64,000 nucleotides of DNA, from contig NZ_SEWG01000007.1 of NCBI RefSeq assembly GCF_004168255.1, forward strand, positions 1 through 64,000. Direction: 5' to 3'. Each line of letters starts with the position of its first letter. The first letter of the stretch is position 1. The notes under the pieces were generated by a model. The model saw nothing but the letters and a program-made list of their open reading frames with translations, ran no database searches and had not been told where the DNA came from. This document shows, piece after piece, positions 8,601-16,245 of the stretch. The stretch comes from Mucilaginibacter terrigena. GTDB lineage: Bacteria; Bacteroidota; Bacteroidia; Sphingobacteriales; Sphingobacteriaceae. The position numbers were made by a program, and so were the translations under genes.

Positions 8601-9675
8601 CATCGAACAACATATGGTTGCGCTTATACTGCTTGCGCACATCGCGGATGGCGTCTAAAGCGCCGCGTTTATCAAACTTGTTAAGGGCAACCAGGTCGGC
8701 AAAATCAAGCATGTCAATTTTCTCTAACTGGGTAGCCGCGCCAAACTCCGGGGTCATCACGTAGAGCGAGAGGTCGCAGTAATCGGTTATCATCGTGTCC
8801 GACTGGCCTATGCCGCTCGTTTCCACAATCACCATATCATATCCGGCGGCCTTGCAAATATCAATAGCTTCCTGCACGTGCTTGCTGAGGGCAAGGTTTG
8901 CCTGCCTTGTTGCCAGCGAGCGCATATACACCCGCGGACTGTTTATGGCATTCATGCGGATCCGGTCGCCAAGCAGGGCGCCGCCCGTTTTACGCTTGCT
9001 GGGGTCTACCGAAATAATGGCCAGGGTTTTATCCGTCTCCATTAAATAACGGCGAACGATCTCGTCTACCAAACTCGATTTACCCGAACCACCTGTGCCG
9101 GTTATTCCCAGTATGGGGGTGCGGTGCGTGGTTTCGGGAGCGGGGAACGGGGTGTAATGGCCATCTTCGGCTGCCGAAATATGGCGGGCTATGCGTTTTA
9201 TTTTATCCGCACCCGCACCCAACTCCCGCTCCGTTAGGCTAAAATCACAAGCCTGCATCATATCGTTTATCATCCCTTGCAGGCCCATGGTGCGGCCATC
9301 GTCGGGCGAGTAAATTTTGCTGATGCCGTAGGCCTGCAGCTCGGCAATTTCCTGGGGCAGGAACACCCCTCCCCCGCCGCCGAAGATCTTGATATGGCCT
9401 GCGCCGCGTTCGGCAAGCAGGTCGTGCATGTATTTAAAATACTCTACGTGGCCGCCCTGGTAACTGGTGAGGGCAATGCCCTGTACATCCTCCTGTATAG
9501 CGCAATTTACGATCTCGTCTACACTGCGGTTGTGGCCCAGGTGTATCACCTCGGCACCGGTGCTTTGCAAAATGCGGCGCATAATGTTAATGGTAGCGTC
9601 GTGCCCGTCGAACAACGAGGCGGCAGTAACAAAGCGAATTTTGTGTTGCGACTTATAATGGGCAATAATTTCCAT
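5653..9675 (-). CDS. icmF: fused isobutyryl-CoA mutase IcmF with two in-frame insertions
   Basis: 1340 aa. Domain order is that of IcmF: B12-binding domain ([11 protein letters not shown] near residue 23), MeaB-like G-protein chaperone (P-loop GTGGSGKSS near 196; NKFD near 337), then the acyl-CoA mutase barrel ([20 protein letters not shown] through [23 protein letters not shown]). The enzyme interconverts isobutyryl-CoA and butyryl-CoA with adenosylcobalamin. Other IcmF proteins are about 1090-1130 aa; the excess is explained by a ~33-residue insertion after [11 protein letters not shown] and a ~204-residue insertion between RPRYQ and [11 protein letters not shown]. Both keep the frame and come from GC-hairpin elements; the larger includes a DUF559 nuclease domain. 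Whether the enzyme still works, or is processed, is unknown. Convergent with the esterase. Confidence 0.92.
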   Translation of the reverse strand: MEIIAHYKSQHKIRFVTAASLFDGHDATINIMRRILQSTGAEVIHLGHNRSVDEIVNCAIQEDVQGIALTSYQGGHVEYFKYMHDLLAERGAGHIKIFGGGGGVFLPQEIAELQAYGISKIYSPDDGRTMGLQGMINDMMQACDFSLTERELGAGADKIKRIARHISAAEDGHYTPFPAPETTHRTPILGITGTGGSGKSSLVDEIVRRYLMETDKTLAIISVDPSKRKTGGALLGDRIRMNAINSPRVYMRSLATRQANLALSKHVQEAIDICKAAGYDMVIVETSGIGQSDTMITDYCDLSLYVMTPEFGAATQLEKIDMLDFADLVALNKFDKRGALDAIRDVRKQYKRNHMLFDAKDDDLPVYGTMASQFNDPGMNTLFTALMKTVREKTGIDLIGAGSGVRGAEQGESEKIYIIPPDRIRYLAEIAESSVAYTDWVNEQCKIAQQMYNVRGVMSLTGLSEGSLSPALSEGEGAGKKVSPLTSGGDLEGALQDIYNHLEDHLHADCKRLLKEWPETVAKYKAENFIYKVRDKEIKQPLYYTSLSQLKVPKISLPKYEAWGDILRWLLTENVPGEFPYAAGVFPLKREGEDPTRMFAGEGGPERTNKRFHYVSLGQPAHRLSTAFDSVTLYGEDPHERPDIYGKIGNSGVSIATLDDAKKLYSGFDLCHASTSVSMTINGPAPMLLGFFMNAAIDQQCEKYITEHGLEHLVEEAYRRVYDEKGLERPRYQLASPKGKRLSEGSLSPTLSKGEGVEKSLTPALSKGEGVGKQGVRRLGFETADLRIWEFLKANSIEGRQNPTEAENVLWQQLRNKQTGHKIRRQHAIDGYIADFVSLSRGLVIEVDGGYHTFTSEQDEVRTEVLKGYGFDVIRFTNDEILSNVKNVTEQITARLNSQPERNIYGKDEAKVSPIGGDLEGASFGEDLGEASTAEGALPPGNNGLGLMLLGLTGDQVLPADVYEKIRAYAIATVRGTVQADILKEDQAQNTCIFSTEFALRMMGDIQQYFIKEKVRNFYSVSISGYHIAEAGANPITQLAFTLSNGFTYVEYYLSRGMHIDDFAPNLSFFFSNGIDPEYSVIGRVARRIWAKAIRNKYKGNDRSQKLKYHIQTSGRSLHAQEIDFNDIRTTLQALYAIYDNCNSLHTNAYDEAITTPTEESVRRAMAIQLIINRELGLAKNENPIQGAFIIEELTDLVEQAVLTEFKAINDRGGVLGAMETMYQRSKIQEESLYYETLKHTGEYPIIGVNTFLNKKGSPTIVPSEVIRATEEEKQFQIAALHLFQQRNEEHAPELLKELQQRAIAGDNIFEALMQACKYCSLGQISNALYAVGGQYRRNM
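6865..7476 (-). mobile_element. DUF559 nuclease element inserted in frame in icmF
   Basis: About 612 bp (204 codons). On the coding strand it starts with GCCTCTCC repeats and the hairpin CCCTCTCCAAAGGAGAGGG (present twice) and ends with the hairpin CTCCCCTATCGGGGGAG followed by AGAGGGGGCT. Between them lies a DUF559 (Vsr/PD-(D/E)xK type) domain at about icmF residues 782-897: [48 protein letters not shown]. The D..ExD core expected of a nuclease is intact. The same hairpins without cargo are found at 8194-8292. Read as an autonomous copy of the element; mobility is inferred. Confidence 0.75.
8194..8292 (-). repeat. two-hairpin GC element, bare form, in frame in icmF
   Basis: About 99 bp. Coding-strand order: GCCTCTCC, hairpin CCCTCTCCGAAGGAGAGGG, short spacer, hairpin CTCTCCGCTAACCAGCGGAG, then AGAGGGGGCT. 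It is translated as [11 protein letters not shown] followed by [14 protein letters not shown] inside the linker between the G-domain and the mutase domain. It is the DUF559 element without its cargo, in the same orientation. Confidence 0.8.
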
Positions 9676-9751
9676 GCAGGCATATAGTTGGTACCCGCAA
9701 AATTAATGAATTTAAAGAACTATGCATGCATAATAATTGGAAAGGAAGGCA

Positions 9752-9854
9752 GGTGGTCAATAGTCCATAGCGAGTGCGCCGGTAGTTCATATGTCTATAC
9801 ACCATAATTCGGCAATGTAGCCACTATGGGCTATCGACCATGAACTACGGACTA
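9752..9854. repeat. heptad-periodic inverted array A
   Basis: The right arm read on the minus strand gives successive 7-nt words TAGTCCG, TAGTTCA, TGGTCGA and TAGCCCA; the left arm contains GGTCAAT and AGTCCAT. The arms are imperfect inverted copies separated by about 50 bp. One of about ten arrays with the same period and different words. Confidence 0.65.
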
Positions 9855-9884
9855 ATTCGTAAAGGTGCTGTTCCGGTGATTCGG

Positions 9885-9966
9885 ATGCGATAGCCCCGCT
9901 ATTCGCTTATACGCCCGCAGGCCTTAGGCGCGAAGGCCGGTATCGCTGCTATCGGGTTTAGGAGGC
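9885..9966. repeat. dispersed palindromic repeat (AAGGCCGGTATC type), second copy
   Basis: Shares CTTATAC, GGCCTTAG, AAGGCCGGTATC and GCTGC with the block at 2690-2835, in the same orientation. With array A it fills the 391-bp gap between icmF and the defence genes; I see no gene in this gap. Confidence 0.6.
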
Positions 9967-10066
9967 GGAGCTTTCTTTGTAGTTAATTGAAAAACAGGTA
10001 TTTATACGTGGTTGTAAATTGATATTTAAATCATATTTTTATAGCATAACCTAATTAATATAACCA

Positions 10067-10990
10067 ATGGGAGAACAGGCTAAACGAATTGGTGAGCTTG
10101 GAGAAGAAGCTGCATTTAAATTTTTAGAACGAATTGGATGGACACATGGACAAAGAGGTGTTTCTATACCATGTAATGATACTGTGAAACATCCAGATAG
10201 AGAAACACATGGTGTTGATTATTTAAAAGTTTATTCGTGCCCTTTAATACAGCAAAGATTAGTAAATGCAGTCGTCTCAATTAAGGCTAAGGAGGATACG
10301 TACGATAAATATCCGAATTCGGTATTAAAGAAACATTTAAAGGAGTTATCCGATATATGTAATTGCTACAATAGATCAGATATTAAAAGTGAAACTTTAA
10401 GCAATTTTATAGTTGATCAGATCTTTGAACATGAAAGTATTGTCGGCGTATTAATATGGATAGTTAACAATAAAGAAGAAATCAATCGTGATCTTTTGAA
10501 AGAAACCTCTACGGCCATAATAGATGGTATAGAAGATTACCAGTTTGAAGCAGCATATTTAGTCGATTTACGAAGAGCAGAATACATTTGGGAAATACTT
10601 AATCATGCCGATAAAAACTTTGATGGGTGGGAGTTTTTATATATCGAAACAGGGTTAAATTATAGAGAAGATATTAAAATCAAGAGCGGTAAGCTTTTAC
10701 CTGTAGAATATATAAATTCATCAGTAATACCATTTAAACAATCGAAAGGTTCTCAGGAAAATATCGTATTGTACACAATTGATAATTTTCATGAAGATGA
10801 TCTAAGGAAACTTATTGGTTTAGCTAATAAACTTTCGTCTTCTTTCGCCTCAACAATATTTATAATTTTTCCAGATTATACGAACCTCAAACACGAAAAT
10901 GTTGTGAGAAAGGTACTTGCATCCTTTAGTGATGCGGACATTATGGAAAAAATTAAAGTTATTTCTTACAAAGACTATTTAGTAAATTAA
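10067..10990 (+). CDS. gapS4a: GapS4a-like phage-defence protein
   Basis: 307 aa, markedly AT-rich compared with its neighbours. The N-terminus MGEQAKRIGELGEEAAFKFLERIGW, then SIPCNDTVKH, THGVDYLKVYSCPL and VVSIKAK, resembles the first protein of the two-component GAPS4 antiphage system as I remember it, where this part forms a PD-(D/E)xK-like nuclease core (E in GEE, D in GVDYL, K in IKAK). The second gene starts 3 bp after the stop, which matches the GAPS4 pair. The C-terminal half has no motif I can name. Family assignment is from memory of conserved segments and should be confirmed by profile search. Confidence 0.65.
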   Translation: MGEQAKRIGELGEEAAFKFLERIGWTHGQRGVSIPCNDTVKHPDRETHGVDYLKVYSCPLIQQRLVNAVVSIKAKEDTYDKYPNSVLKKHLKELSDICNCYNRSDIKSETLSNFIVDQIFEHESIVGVLIWIVNNKEEINRDLLKETSTAIIDGIEDYQFEAAYLVDLRRAEYIWEILNHADKNFDGWEFLYIETGLNYREDIKIKSGKLLPVEYINSSVIPFKQSKGSQENIVLYTIDNFHEDDLRKLIGLANKLSSSFASTIFIIFPDYTNLKHENVVRKVLASFSDADIMEKIKVISYKDYLVN

Positions 10991-10993
10991 AAT

Positions 10994-12148
10994 ATGGCGA
11001 ATATAAAAGTTAATCCAAATTCATTTATTCCAAGTGGAGAAATGATTAGAGAACTCGCTAATCAAAGCTATATAAGTGAGTCAGATGTAAAAACAATTTT
11101 ACGACAAAGAGGCATTTTTACACCTACTAATAATAAGGATAAAACGGTATCCATACTTTCTTGTTTGTTATTATCACCTCCTGAATTTGAAGTTCTTGTT
11201 GAGAGACAAACTGTTAAAGAAGACAATTTAAAAAGTGCTGGCAGCGGAAAAATAGCTGTAAACTCCACTTTTACAAATTTGACAAGTTTTATACATGATA
11301 ATTACATTCCAGACTTAGTCAGTCAGTTATCTCCTAAAAGTGAATCACTTAAAAATAACTTTAAAATTGTTGGAGTGCCGATTGTAAAAACCATTGAAAA
11401 GGATAAGGAAATAGAAGTTGAAATAAATATTGAAAGAAGTAACTACAATAAGTCATGGGTGAATCACAAGTCTCAATTTAAAGGAATAGTTAATTTTAAA
11501 CACGACCAAAATGAAGTTACTTTTCAACGATTTTTTACTTCAAATGAGTCGAAAGCGGTTGTTGAAAAAAGCGTCTCCATTTTTGAAAAGAAATGTAAGG
11601 AACTGAAATTAATTGATGAAAAGCAACTTGAGCATCGCATAAGATTTAATGATTTTAATAACGATGAAAGGATCCAATTTTTCTTGAAGATATATAATTC
11701 GGATGAATCAAGATCGCTGAGTATAGAGGGATTAGACGTTTCATTATTTGAATTTGCTCCTGATACTTCATTATCTCTCCCGAGTGAATTGAAGTGGATG
11801 GATAATAAGGAAGAACTAATATTTAGAGGTAAAAGAGTTGAGACGACATTTTTTCTTAATGAAATTAAATATTATCAGCATCTAATTGTTTGGAGGATGC
11901 AGGCGGTATTCAAATTTGAATTAGTTGGAAGAGGCGTTAAAGGAAAAGTGAAAGTGGATTTTAACTTTCATGAGTATTTCAAAGATAAGTCACACAAGGC
12001 GCCTTTAGAAATTAATATCCTCTCTGCATTAGATCTTGAAAATGGAACTAACCTTACCCTTTCCCAAAAAGAGACGGCGAAAAAAGAAATTTTAACAAAG
12101 TTAGAGACTATAAAAAGTGCAATTTACAATAAGCATTTTAGCAAATAA
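10994..12148 (+). CDS. gapS4b: GapS4b-like phage-defence protein
   Basis: 384 aa, AT-rich, directly coupled to the preceding gene (3-bp gap). The N-terminus (NSFIPSGEMIRELANQSYISESDVKTILRQRGIFT, then LLSPPEFEVLVERQTVKEDNLKS) looks like a helical DNA- or target-binding region and resembles GapS4b, the partner of GapS4a. The rest is rich in beta-forming segments with no catalytic motif that I recognise. No signal or membrane segment. A strong terminator hairpin follows at 12153-12189. The call depends largely on the pairing with the upstream gene. Confidence 0.6.
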   Translation: MANIKVNPNSFIPSGEMIRELANQSYISESDVKTILRQRGIFTPTNNKDKTVSILSCLLLSPPEFEVLVERQTVKEDNLKSAGSGKIAVNSTFTNLTSFIHDNYIPDLVSQLSPKSESLKNNFKIVGVPIVKTIEKDKEIEVEINIERSNYNKSWVNHKSQFKGIVNFKHDQNEVTFQRFFTSNESKAVVEKSVSIFEKKCKELKLIDEKQLEHRIRFNDFNNDERIQFFLKIYNSDESRSLSIEGLDVSLFEFAPDTSLSLPSELKWMDNKEELIFRGKRVETTFFLNEIKYYQHLIVWRMQAVFKFELVGRGVKGKVKVDFNFHEYFKDKSHKAPLEINILSALDLENGTNLTLSQKETAKKEILTKLETIKSAIYNKHFSK

Positions 12149-12152
12149 CGCA

Positions 12153-12189
12153 TTAATCCATATGCCTTTTTAAAAGGTATATGGATTAA
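12153..12189. terminator. bidirectional terminator between gapS4b and higA
   Basis: TTAATCCATATGCCTTTT and AAAAGGTATATGGATTAA form an 18-bp stem with one G-T pair and a one-base centre. A/T runs on both sides suit termination of the two convergent genes ending at 12148 and 12203. Confidence 0.75.
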
Positions 12190-12202
12190 ATTAATTTTTA
12201 AT

Positions 12203-12586
12203 CTATAGTTCTAAATGCTGTCCATCAATTTCAACAGAAATTCTAACAGTAGCTTTTAAAGCATTAAACACTTTAGAAATAGTTATAATAGAAGTGTTTT
12301 CATACCCCTTTTCCAATTTGGAAATTTGAGATTTTTTTACACCAATCAGTTGTCCTAATTCCTCTTGGGACAAATTTCTTTTTTTACGTGCTGCTTTAAT
12401 AAGTTCTTGAAAAACTTCCATTTTCAATTCTGATTCAAATTGATTTCGTTGATTTGAACCAGGCTTCCCAACCGTGTTGTCTATAAATTCATTAACATCT
12501 ATTCCCTTCTTGCGATTGCGGGGAAGCGTTACAATCGTTCCGTCTGAAATCATTTCATTCAAACTGGTCGACGTACTTTTATGCAT
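12203..12586 (-). CDS. higA: HigA-like XRE antitoxin
   Basis: 127 aa with an XRE-type helix-turn-helix in the C-terminal half (LIKAARKKRNLSQEELGQLIGVKKSQISKLEKG, about residues 67-99). It is downstream of a HigB-type toxin in the same direction, which is the reversed order typical of higBA modules. HigA antitoxins bind and neutralise HigB and repress their own promoter. A 31-bp perfect palindrome lies just upstream, between the two genes. AT-rich composition matches the adjacent defence genes and suggests joint acquisition. Confidence 0.8.
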   Translation of the reverse strand: MHKSTSTSLNEMISDGTIVTLPRNRKKGIDVNEFIDNTVGKPGSNQRNQFESELKMEVFQELIKAARKKRNLSQEELGQLIGVKKSQISKLEKGYENTSIITISKVFNALKATVRISVEIDGQHLEL

Positions 12587-12603
12587 TTTGCTATAATTTA
12601 AAT

Positions 12604-12634
12604 ATTACCCTTCTATTTCAAATAGAAGGGTAAT
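12604..12634. promoter_or_regulatory. 31-bp perfect palindrome in the higB-higA gap
   Basis: ATTACCCTTCTATTT, one C, then AAATAGAAGGGTAAT: a 15-bp perfect inverted repeat 18 bp before the higA start codon. It could be a HigA operator or an RNA hairpin that sets the toxin/antitoxin ratio. HigA operators usually lie upstream of higB, so the position is notable. Confidence 0.6.
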
Positions 12635-12658
12635 GTAATTATTAAGTATGATTAAGGG

Positions 12659-12988
12659 CTAATAATCCTTTTTAGTATAATCCGCCTTATCAATTTCTGA
12701 TCGCGGTATCTTGTTAGTTTTTTTCTTGAAGCCATGGGTAGCCACAATAGTGGCATACATATCTCCTTCGAAATGCGTTAGAAAGGCGAGGATTCTAAAC
12801 CACATACCCTTATCTTTCACCCTAAACTCAAATAAACTATTGGTTCCCGGTAACTTTTTGAAATCTTCAGCTGTATTATGCCCTTCTTGCACCTTACGGA
12901 AGACTTTAGTAAATTTTAATTTTGTTGAACTTTCTACATTTTGCAGAAAATTAGTTGCTTCTTCTAATTTTAGGATAAAGTACTTCAT
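12659..12988 (-). CDS. higB: HigB-like toxin (Gp49/RelE superfamily)
   Basis: 109 aa. The C-terminal ATHGFKKKTNKIPRSEI is the hallmark of the phage Gp49-like HigB family (RelE fold), and FEFRVKDKGMWFRILAF is the core strand region. These toxins are ribosome-dependent mRNA endonucleases. First gene of a higBA operon; the antitoxin follows 72 bp downstream on the same strand. A good Bacteroidota promoter is seen about 80 bp upstream. Confidence 0.85.
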   Translation of the reverse strand: MKYFILKLEEATNFLQNVESSTKLKFTKVFRKVQEGHNTAEDFKKLPGTNSLFEFRVKDKGMWFRILAFLTHFEGDMYATIVATHGFKKKTNKIPRSEIDKADYTKKDY

Positions 12989-13068
12989 TGAACAATAATT
13001 TAATTTTTTGCGGACATTTTTTTTGGCTGTTCATAACATGTAGTTTTTAGGTGTAAACAAATAATAAA

Positions 13069-13098
13069 CAAATATAGTAAAGTTTCCATATATATCAA
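13069..13098 (-). promoter_or_regulatory. promoter of higBA
   Basis: On the minus strand, TTG (13098-13096), a 19-bp spacer and TATATTTG (13076-13069) match the Bacteroidota housekeeping promoter TTG-N19-TAnnTTTG. The -7 box lies 80 bp before the higB ATG. Confidence 0.65.
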
Positions 13099-13564
13099 CA
13101 TTTTTTTATATTTTTATATCAATCCTTTCAATAAGTCTCTACAATAGAGACCCGCGATCGAAAACGTTCTCCCCCGCTACCGCGAGCGTACCCGCTTGTG
13201 CCCACTTTCAAGGTGTTTAAGCGTATCGGCTACCTAACCCTCATCTAAGATTTTCCCTCGTACCTCGTTCAAAATGACCGGCTGGCGAGAGACGTGTTCA
13301 AATCATAGCCATCAGGTAAATCTATTTAATCAAGGTTCAAGACAAACAAACGTCCGTAACCAATGCATCATTACAGCATCCTCGCTTGTGGCATTAAGCG
13401 TTATCATTTTCCCGGCTACTAAGGTCTACAAAATCGTTTCAAGCCGCAAAACCAGGGTATCCCACCTATATCATTTTCCCCTCACCTTATGGTGTCACAA
13501 CCCTGTCACCATTTAAATGTTCAATATGCTGATTATTAGCGTGTTCATGATATTCACATCGGTC
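13099..13564. other. non-coding interval with degraded sequence
   Basis: About 470 bp between the higBA promoter and the repeats before the radical SAM gene. I see no gene: the open frames here lack family features and have no start signals. The middle part (13140-13300) is GC-richer than the defence island, so the junction of acquired and native DNA may lie near 13140. Confidence 0.5.
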
Positions 13565-13588
13565 GCGCAAACGTGAACGTGAACATTT
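13565..13588 (-). repeat. 24-nt repeat containing GTTCACGTTCACG, copy 1
   Basis: Read on the minus strand, this 24-nt stretch (ending in GTTTGCGC) is identical to 33157-33180 on the plus strand. It is GC-rich and contains a 6-nt period (GTTCAC twice). Flanking bases differ, so the shared unit is short. Confidence 0.7.
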
Positions 13589-13628
13589 GCTGCGCGGCCA
13601 GGCCCGTTTTTGTGAAATCCCCCACCCC

Positions 13629-13718
13629 TTGTCATCCTGAGTGAGCGAAGGATCTATCGACTGTGCATAGCCGCTAAGCATATCGGCGAATAGATGCTTC
13701 ACTACGTTCAGCATGACA
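13629..13718 (+). repeat. GTCATCCTGAG palindromic repeat, copy 3
   Basis: TTGTCATCCTGAGTGAGCGA at the left and TTCAGCATGACA at the right, with the shared words GGATCTAT and CGGCGAATAGATGCTTCAC. Lies upstream of the radical SAM promoter. Confidence 0.85.
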
Positions 13719-13779
13719 GGGTGGTTAGGCCATCGGTGTAATCAAAATAATCGTTAAAATCGGTGCGATCAAAAATCCT

Positions 13780-13787
13780 TATCTTTG
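13780..13787 (+). promoter_or_regulatory. -7 box TATCTTTG of the radical SAM gene
   Basis: TATCTTTG ends 5 bp before the ATG at 13793. Transcription would start at or very near this ATG, so the mRNA is probably leaderless. This also rules out the in-frame ATG at 13763, which lies upstream of the box. Confidence 0.65.
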
Positions 13788-13792
13788 CCGCA

Positions 13793-14755
13793 ATGCAATC
13801 AGTGGAATCAACAATACAATCAGTAGAATCGCCGTGGGAGAAGGGCTATAACAATTACGGCCCGTGGCTTAAGGAGAAATACCCCGGTCACCGGGTGTTT
13901 AAGGTGATCGTTGATGGCGGCTTTACCTGCCCCAACCGCGATGGAAGCAAGGGCTATGGCGGGTGCACTTACTGCAACGTAGATTCGTTTACGCCGAGCG
14001 TGAGCCGCAACGCCCCAACGGTTAAGCAGCAGGTGATAGAGGGTATGGAGCGCGCCCGCAAGGGTAACAAGGCCGATAAGTTTATCATCTACTTCCAGCC
14101 CAATACCAATACCTACGCCCCCGCGCATTACCTTAAAATGATGTACGACGAGGCGCTGAGCTACGGCACCGAAGATATTGTGGGCCTTAGCGTGGGTACC
14201 CGCCCCGACTGTATAGACGCCGAAAAAATTGCCCTGCTGGAAAGCTACACCGACCGCTTTGATGTTGACCTGGAGATGGGCATGGAAAGCATTTACGATG
14301 ATACGCTGAACCAGATAAACAGGGGCTGCAGTCATGATGAGTTACTGAAAGCCCTCAAGCTTACCGAAAATACCAAACTGGATGTTTGCGTGCACACCAT
14401 ATTTGGTTTCCCCTGGGAAACGCACGATATGATGCTTAAATACGCCGACGAGATAAACCGCCACGCGCAGATAAAATTTGTAAAATTTCACCACCTGCAT
14501 ATTGTAGAGGGCAGCGTTATGGGCGTTAAATACAAACGCGAGCCCTTTAAGCTTTTCGGTATTGACGAGTACGCCGACTTTTTGTGCGAGCTGCTGCCCC
14601 GCGTTCGCCCGGATATCATTATCCAGCGCCTCTTCGGCCTCAGCGACCGCGACCTGCTTATAGCCCCCAACTGGGGATTGAAGAAAAGTGAGATCCAGTA
14701 CTACATTGACCAAAGGATACTGAGCAGAGGGGTGGTGCAGGGGAGCGCGCTGTAA
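13793..14755 (+). CDS. radical SAM protein, YhcC/TIGR01212 family
   Basis: 320 aa from the chosen start. The [4Fe-4S] motif is CPNRDGSKGYGGCTYC, a C-x11-C-x2-C spacing typical of the TIGR01212/YhcC branch rather than the common CxxxCxxC. GLSVGTRPDCID and DLEMGMESIYDDTLNQINRG are further conserved family segments. The relatives are believed to act on RNA or tRNA but the reaction is not settled. The start at 13793 is preferred because of the -7 box just before it. The first 13 residues (QSVESTIQSVES) come from a 21-nt imperfect direct duplication and are probably not conserved. Confidence 0.88.
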   Translation: MQSVESTIQSVESPWEKGYNNYGPWLKEKYPGHRVFKVIVDGGFTCPNRDGSKGYGGCTYCNVDSFTPSVSRNAPTVKQQVIEGMERARKGNKADKFIIYFQPNTNTYAPAHYLKMMYDEALSYGTEDIVGLSVGTRPDCIDAEKIALLESYTDRFDVDLEMGMESIYDDTLNQINRGCSHDELLKALKLTENTKLDVCVHTIFGFPWETHDMMLKYADEINRHAQIKFVKFHHLHIVEGSVMGVKYKREPFKLFGIDEYADFLCELLPRVRPDIIIQRLFGLSDRDLLIAPNWGLKKSEIQYYIDQRILSRGVVQGSAL

Positions 14756-14756
14756 T

Positions 14757-14855
14757 CATTGAGTCATTGGGTCATTGAGTCATTGGTATGATGCCGGCAT
14801 ATCATTTTAAGCCAAGCAATGACTCAATGACAGCGCAGCGAATGACCCAATGACC
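14757..14855. repeat. 8-nt periodic inverted array B
   Basis: The left arm is built of TTGAGTCA, TTGGGTCA, TTGAGTCA; the right arm is its inverse (GACTCAAT, GACCCAAT). The spacer is about 50 bp. Same design as the 7-nt arrays elsewhere but with 8-nt words. It fills most of the 247-bp gap after the radical SAM gene. Confidence 0.65.
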
Positions 14856-15002
14856 CTACGCTATTCCCCAAAGTTTTACGCAGTTTTAAACAATTATTCT
14901 GCAAATTCATTAATTCTGTAAATTCTGATTCAGACAACTGGTACTTGCTTTGCATAACCATAGGCGATAATTACACGTAAAACACAAATTTAAACTACAG
15001 TT

Positions 15003-16244
15003 TTGGCGCAAAAACCCTTACAAAACTATATTCCGGCGCTAACCGGGGTGCGTGCTTTGGCTGCCTATCTGGTATTTATATCGCATTACGCGTACGCCTT
15101 TGATGAAAATTTTCCCCGTGCTGTGCAACGTTTTCTTAACGAGTTCCATATCGGGGTAACCATTTTCTTTGTTTTATCGGGCTTTTTAATCGCTTTCAGG
15201 TATTTCGACAGCTTTAAACTCACCGGCGACTGGTTTCGCCAGTACCTCAAAAACAGGGTGGCGCGTATTTATCCCATGTACTTTTTGCTTACCCTTGGGG
15301 CCTTTGTATCGTACTATTTCACACACGACCAAAAGGTAACCAACGGCTTTGCAAACCCCATCGGGCTGTTTTTTATGCATATCACCTTTGTACGGGGCTT
15401 TTTTGATGATCTGAAGTTTACGGGCATAGCCCAGGGCTGGAGCCTTACGGTTGAGGAATGCTTTTACTTTTCGGCCCCGTTTATATTTTACTTCGCCAAA
15501 AAATACAATAAGTTTTGGCTGCAGTGGGCGGTAGTAACAGGCGTTGGCGCTTTGCTGGTGGTTATATTCAGCAGGGTTAACTGGTATGGCTTTTTTGGCA
15601 ATTTTACCTTTATGATGCTGTACACTTTCCTGGGCCGCTGTTTCGAGTTTTTCGCGGGCATCCAGCTGGCGCTTATCGTAAAAAAACGGCAGGCGCAAAT
15701 TGGCGGGCAGGCAAAAACATGGTTTACCTACGGTGGTTTTGCGCTGATATTTGTTTGCGTGTGGATCATGAGCATACTGCCTATCCCCAAAGGCCATGTG
15801 GCCGGGTTGTATCACCCGCTGGGTATTGCTACCAACAATTACCTGCTGGCCATATCAATAGCGCTGTTCTTTTACGGCCTGCTTACCGAAACTACCATCC
15901 TTAAAAAGATCCTGTCGAACAAATTTGTGGAGCTGCTTGGCAAAAGCTCGTATATATTTTACCTGGTACATTTAGGGTGGATGTACGATATCCTGCACAA
16001 CGCTTTTAACAAATGGAACGATGATATTTTTGAACTTTACGATAAATGGGGCAAGGATTGGAACTCGCCCTTTCAGTACGATAATTTGAACGTGCTTTAT
16101 GCCTTTATCATCTTAAACGGGGTATCTATCCTGTTGTTTAAGCTGATAGAGGAGCCGCTAAATCATTATATTCGCAGGTCGGATTTTTTGATCAAGAACA
16201 AACCACGTAACCCCGATAACAAATCAGAAGCAATTAAGGCTTAA
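15003..16244 (+). CDS. acyltransferase 3 family membrane protein (OafA-like)
   Basis: 413 aa integral membrane acyltransferase with about ten hydrophobic segments. The N-terminal NYIPALTGVRALAAYLVFISHY and the motif FFVLSGFLI match acyltransferase 3; GWSLTVEECFYFSAPF is the second conserved block. Relatives transfer acetyl or other acyl groups to extracellular polysaccharides, lipid A or peptidoglycan. The start is TTG (15003); no in-frame ATG precedes the conserved N-terminus. First gene of a tight four-gene operon; the next gene starts 1 bp after the stop. Confidence 0.88.
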   Translation: MAQKPLQNYIPALTGVRALAAYLVFISHYAYAFDENFPRAVQRFLNEFHIGVTIFFVLSGFLIAFRYFDSFKLTGDWFRQYLKNRVARIYPMYFLLTLGAFVSYYFTHDQKVTNGFANPIGLFFMHITFVRGFFDDLKFTGIAQGWSLTVEECFYFSAPFIFYFAKKYNKFWLQWAVVTGVGALLVVIFSRVNWYGFFGNFTFMMLYTFLGRCFEFFAGIQLALIVKKRQAQIGGQAKTWFTYGGFALIFVCVWIMSILPIPKGHVAGLYHPLGIATNNYLLAISIALFFYGLLTETTILKKILSNKFVELLGKSSYIFYLVHLGWMYDILHNAFNKWNDDIFELYDKWGKDWNSPFQYDNLNVLYAFIILNGVSILLFKLIEEPLNHYIRRSDFLIKNKPRNPDNKSEAIKA

Positions 16245-16245
16245 T

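Noticed and set aside
13274..13516. 80-codon open frame in the gap before the radical SAM gene
   Set aside because: Composition is Ser/Val-poor in pattern, no promoter, no family feature, and it runs through degraded intergenic DNA.
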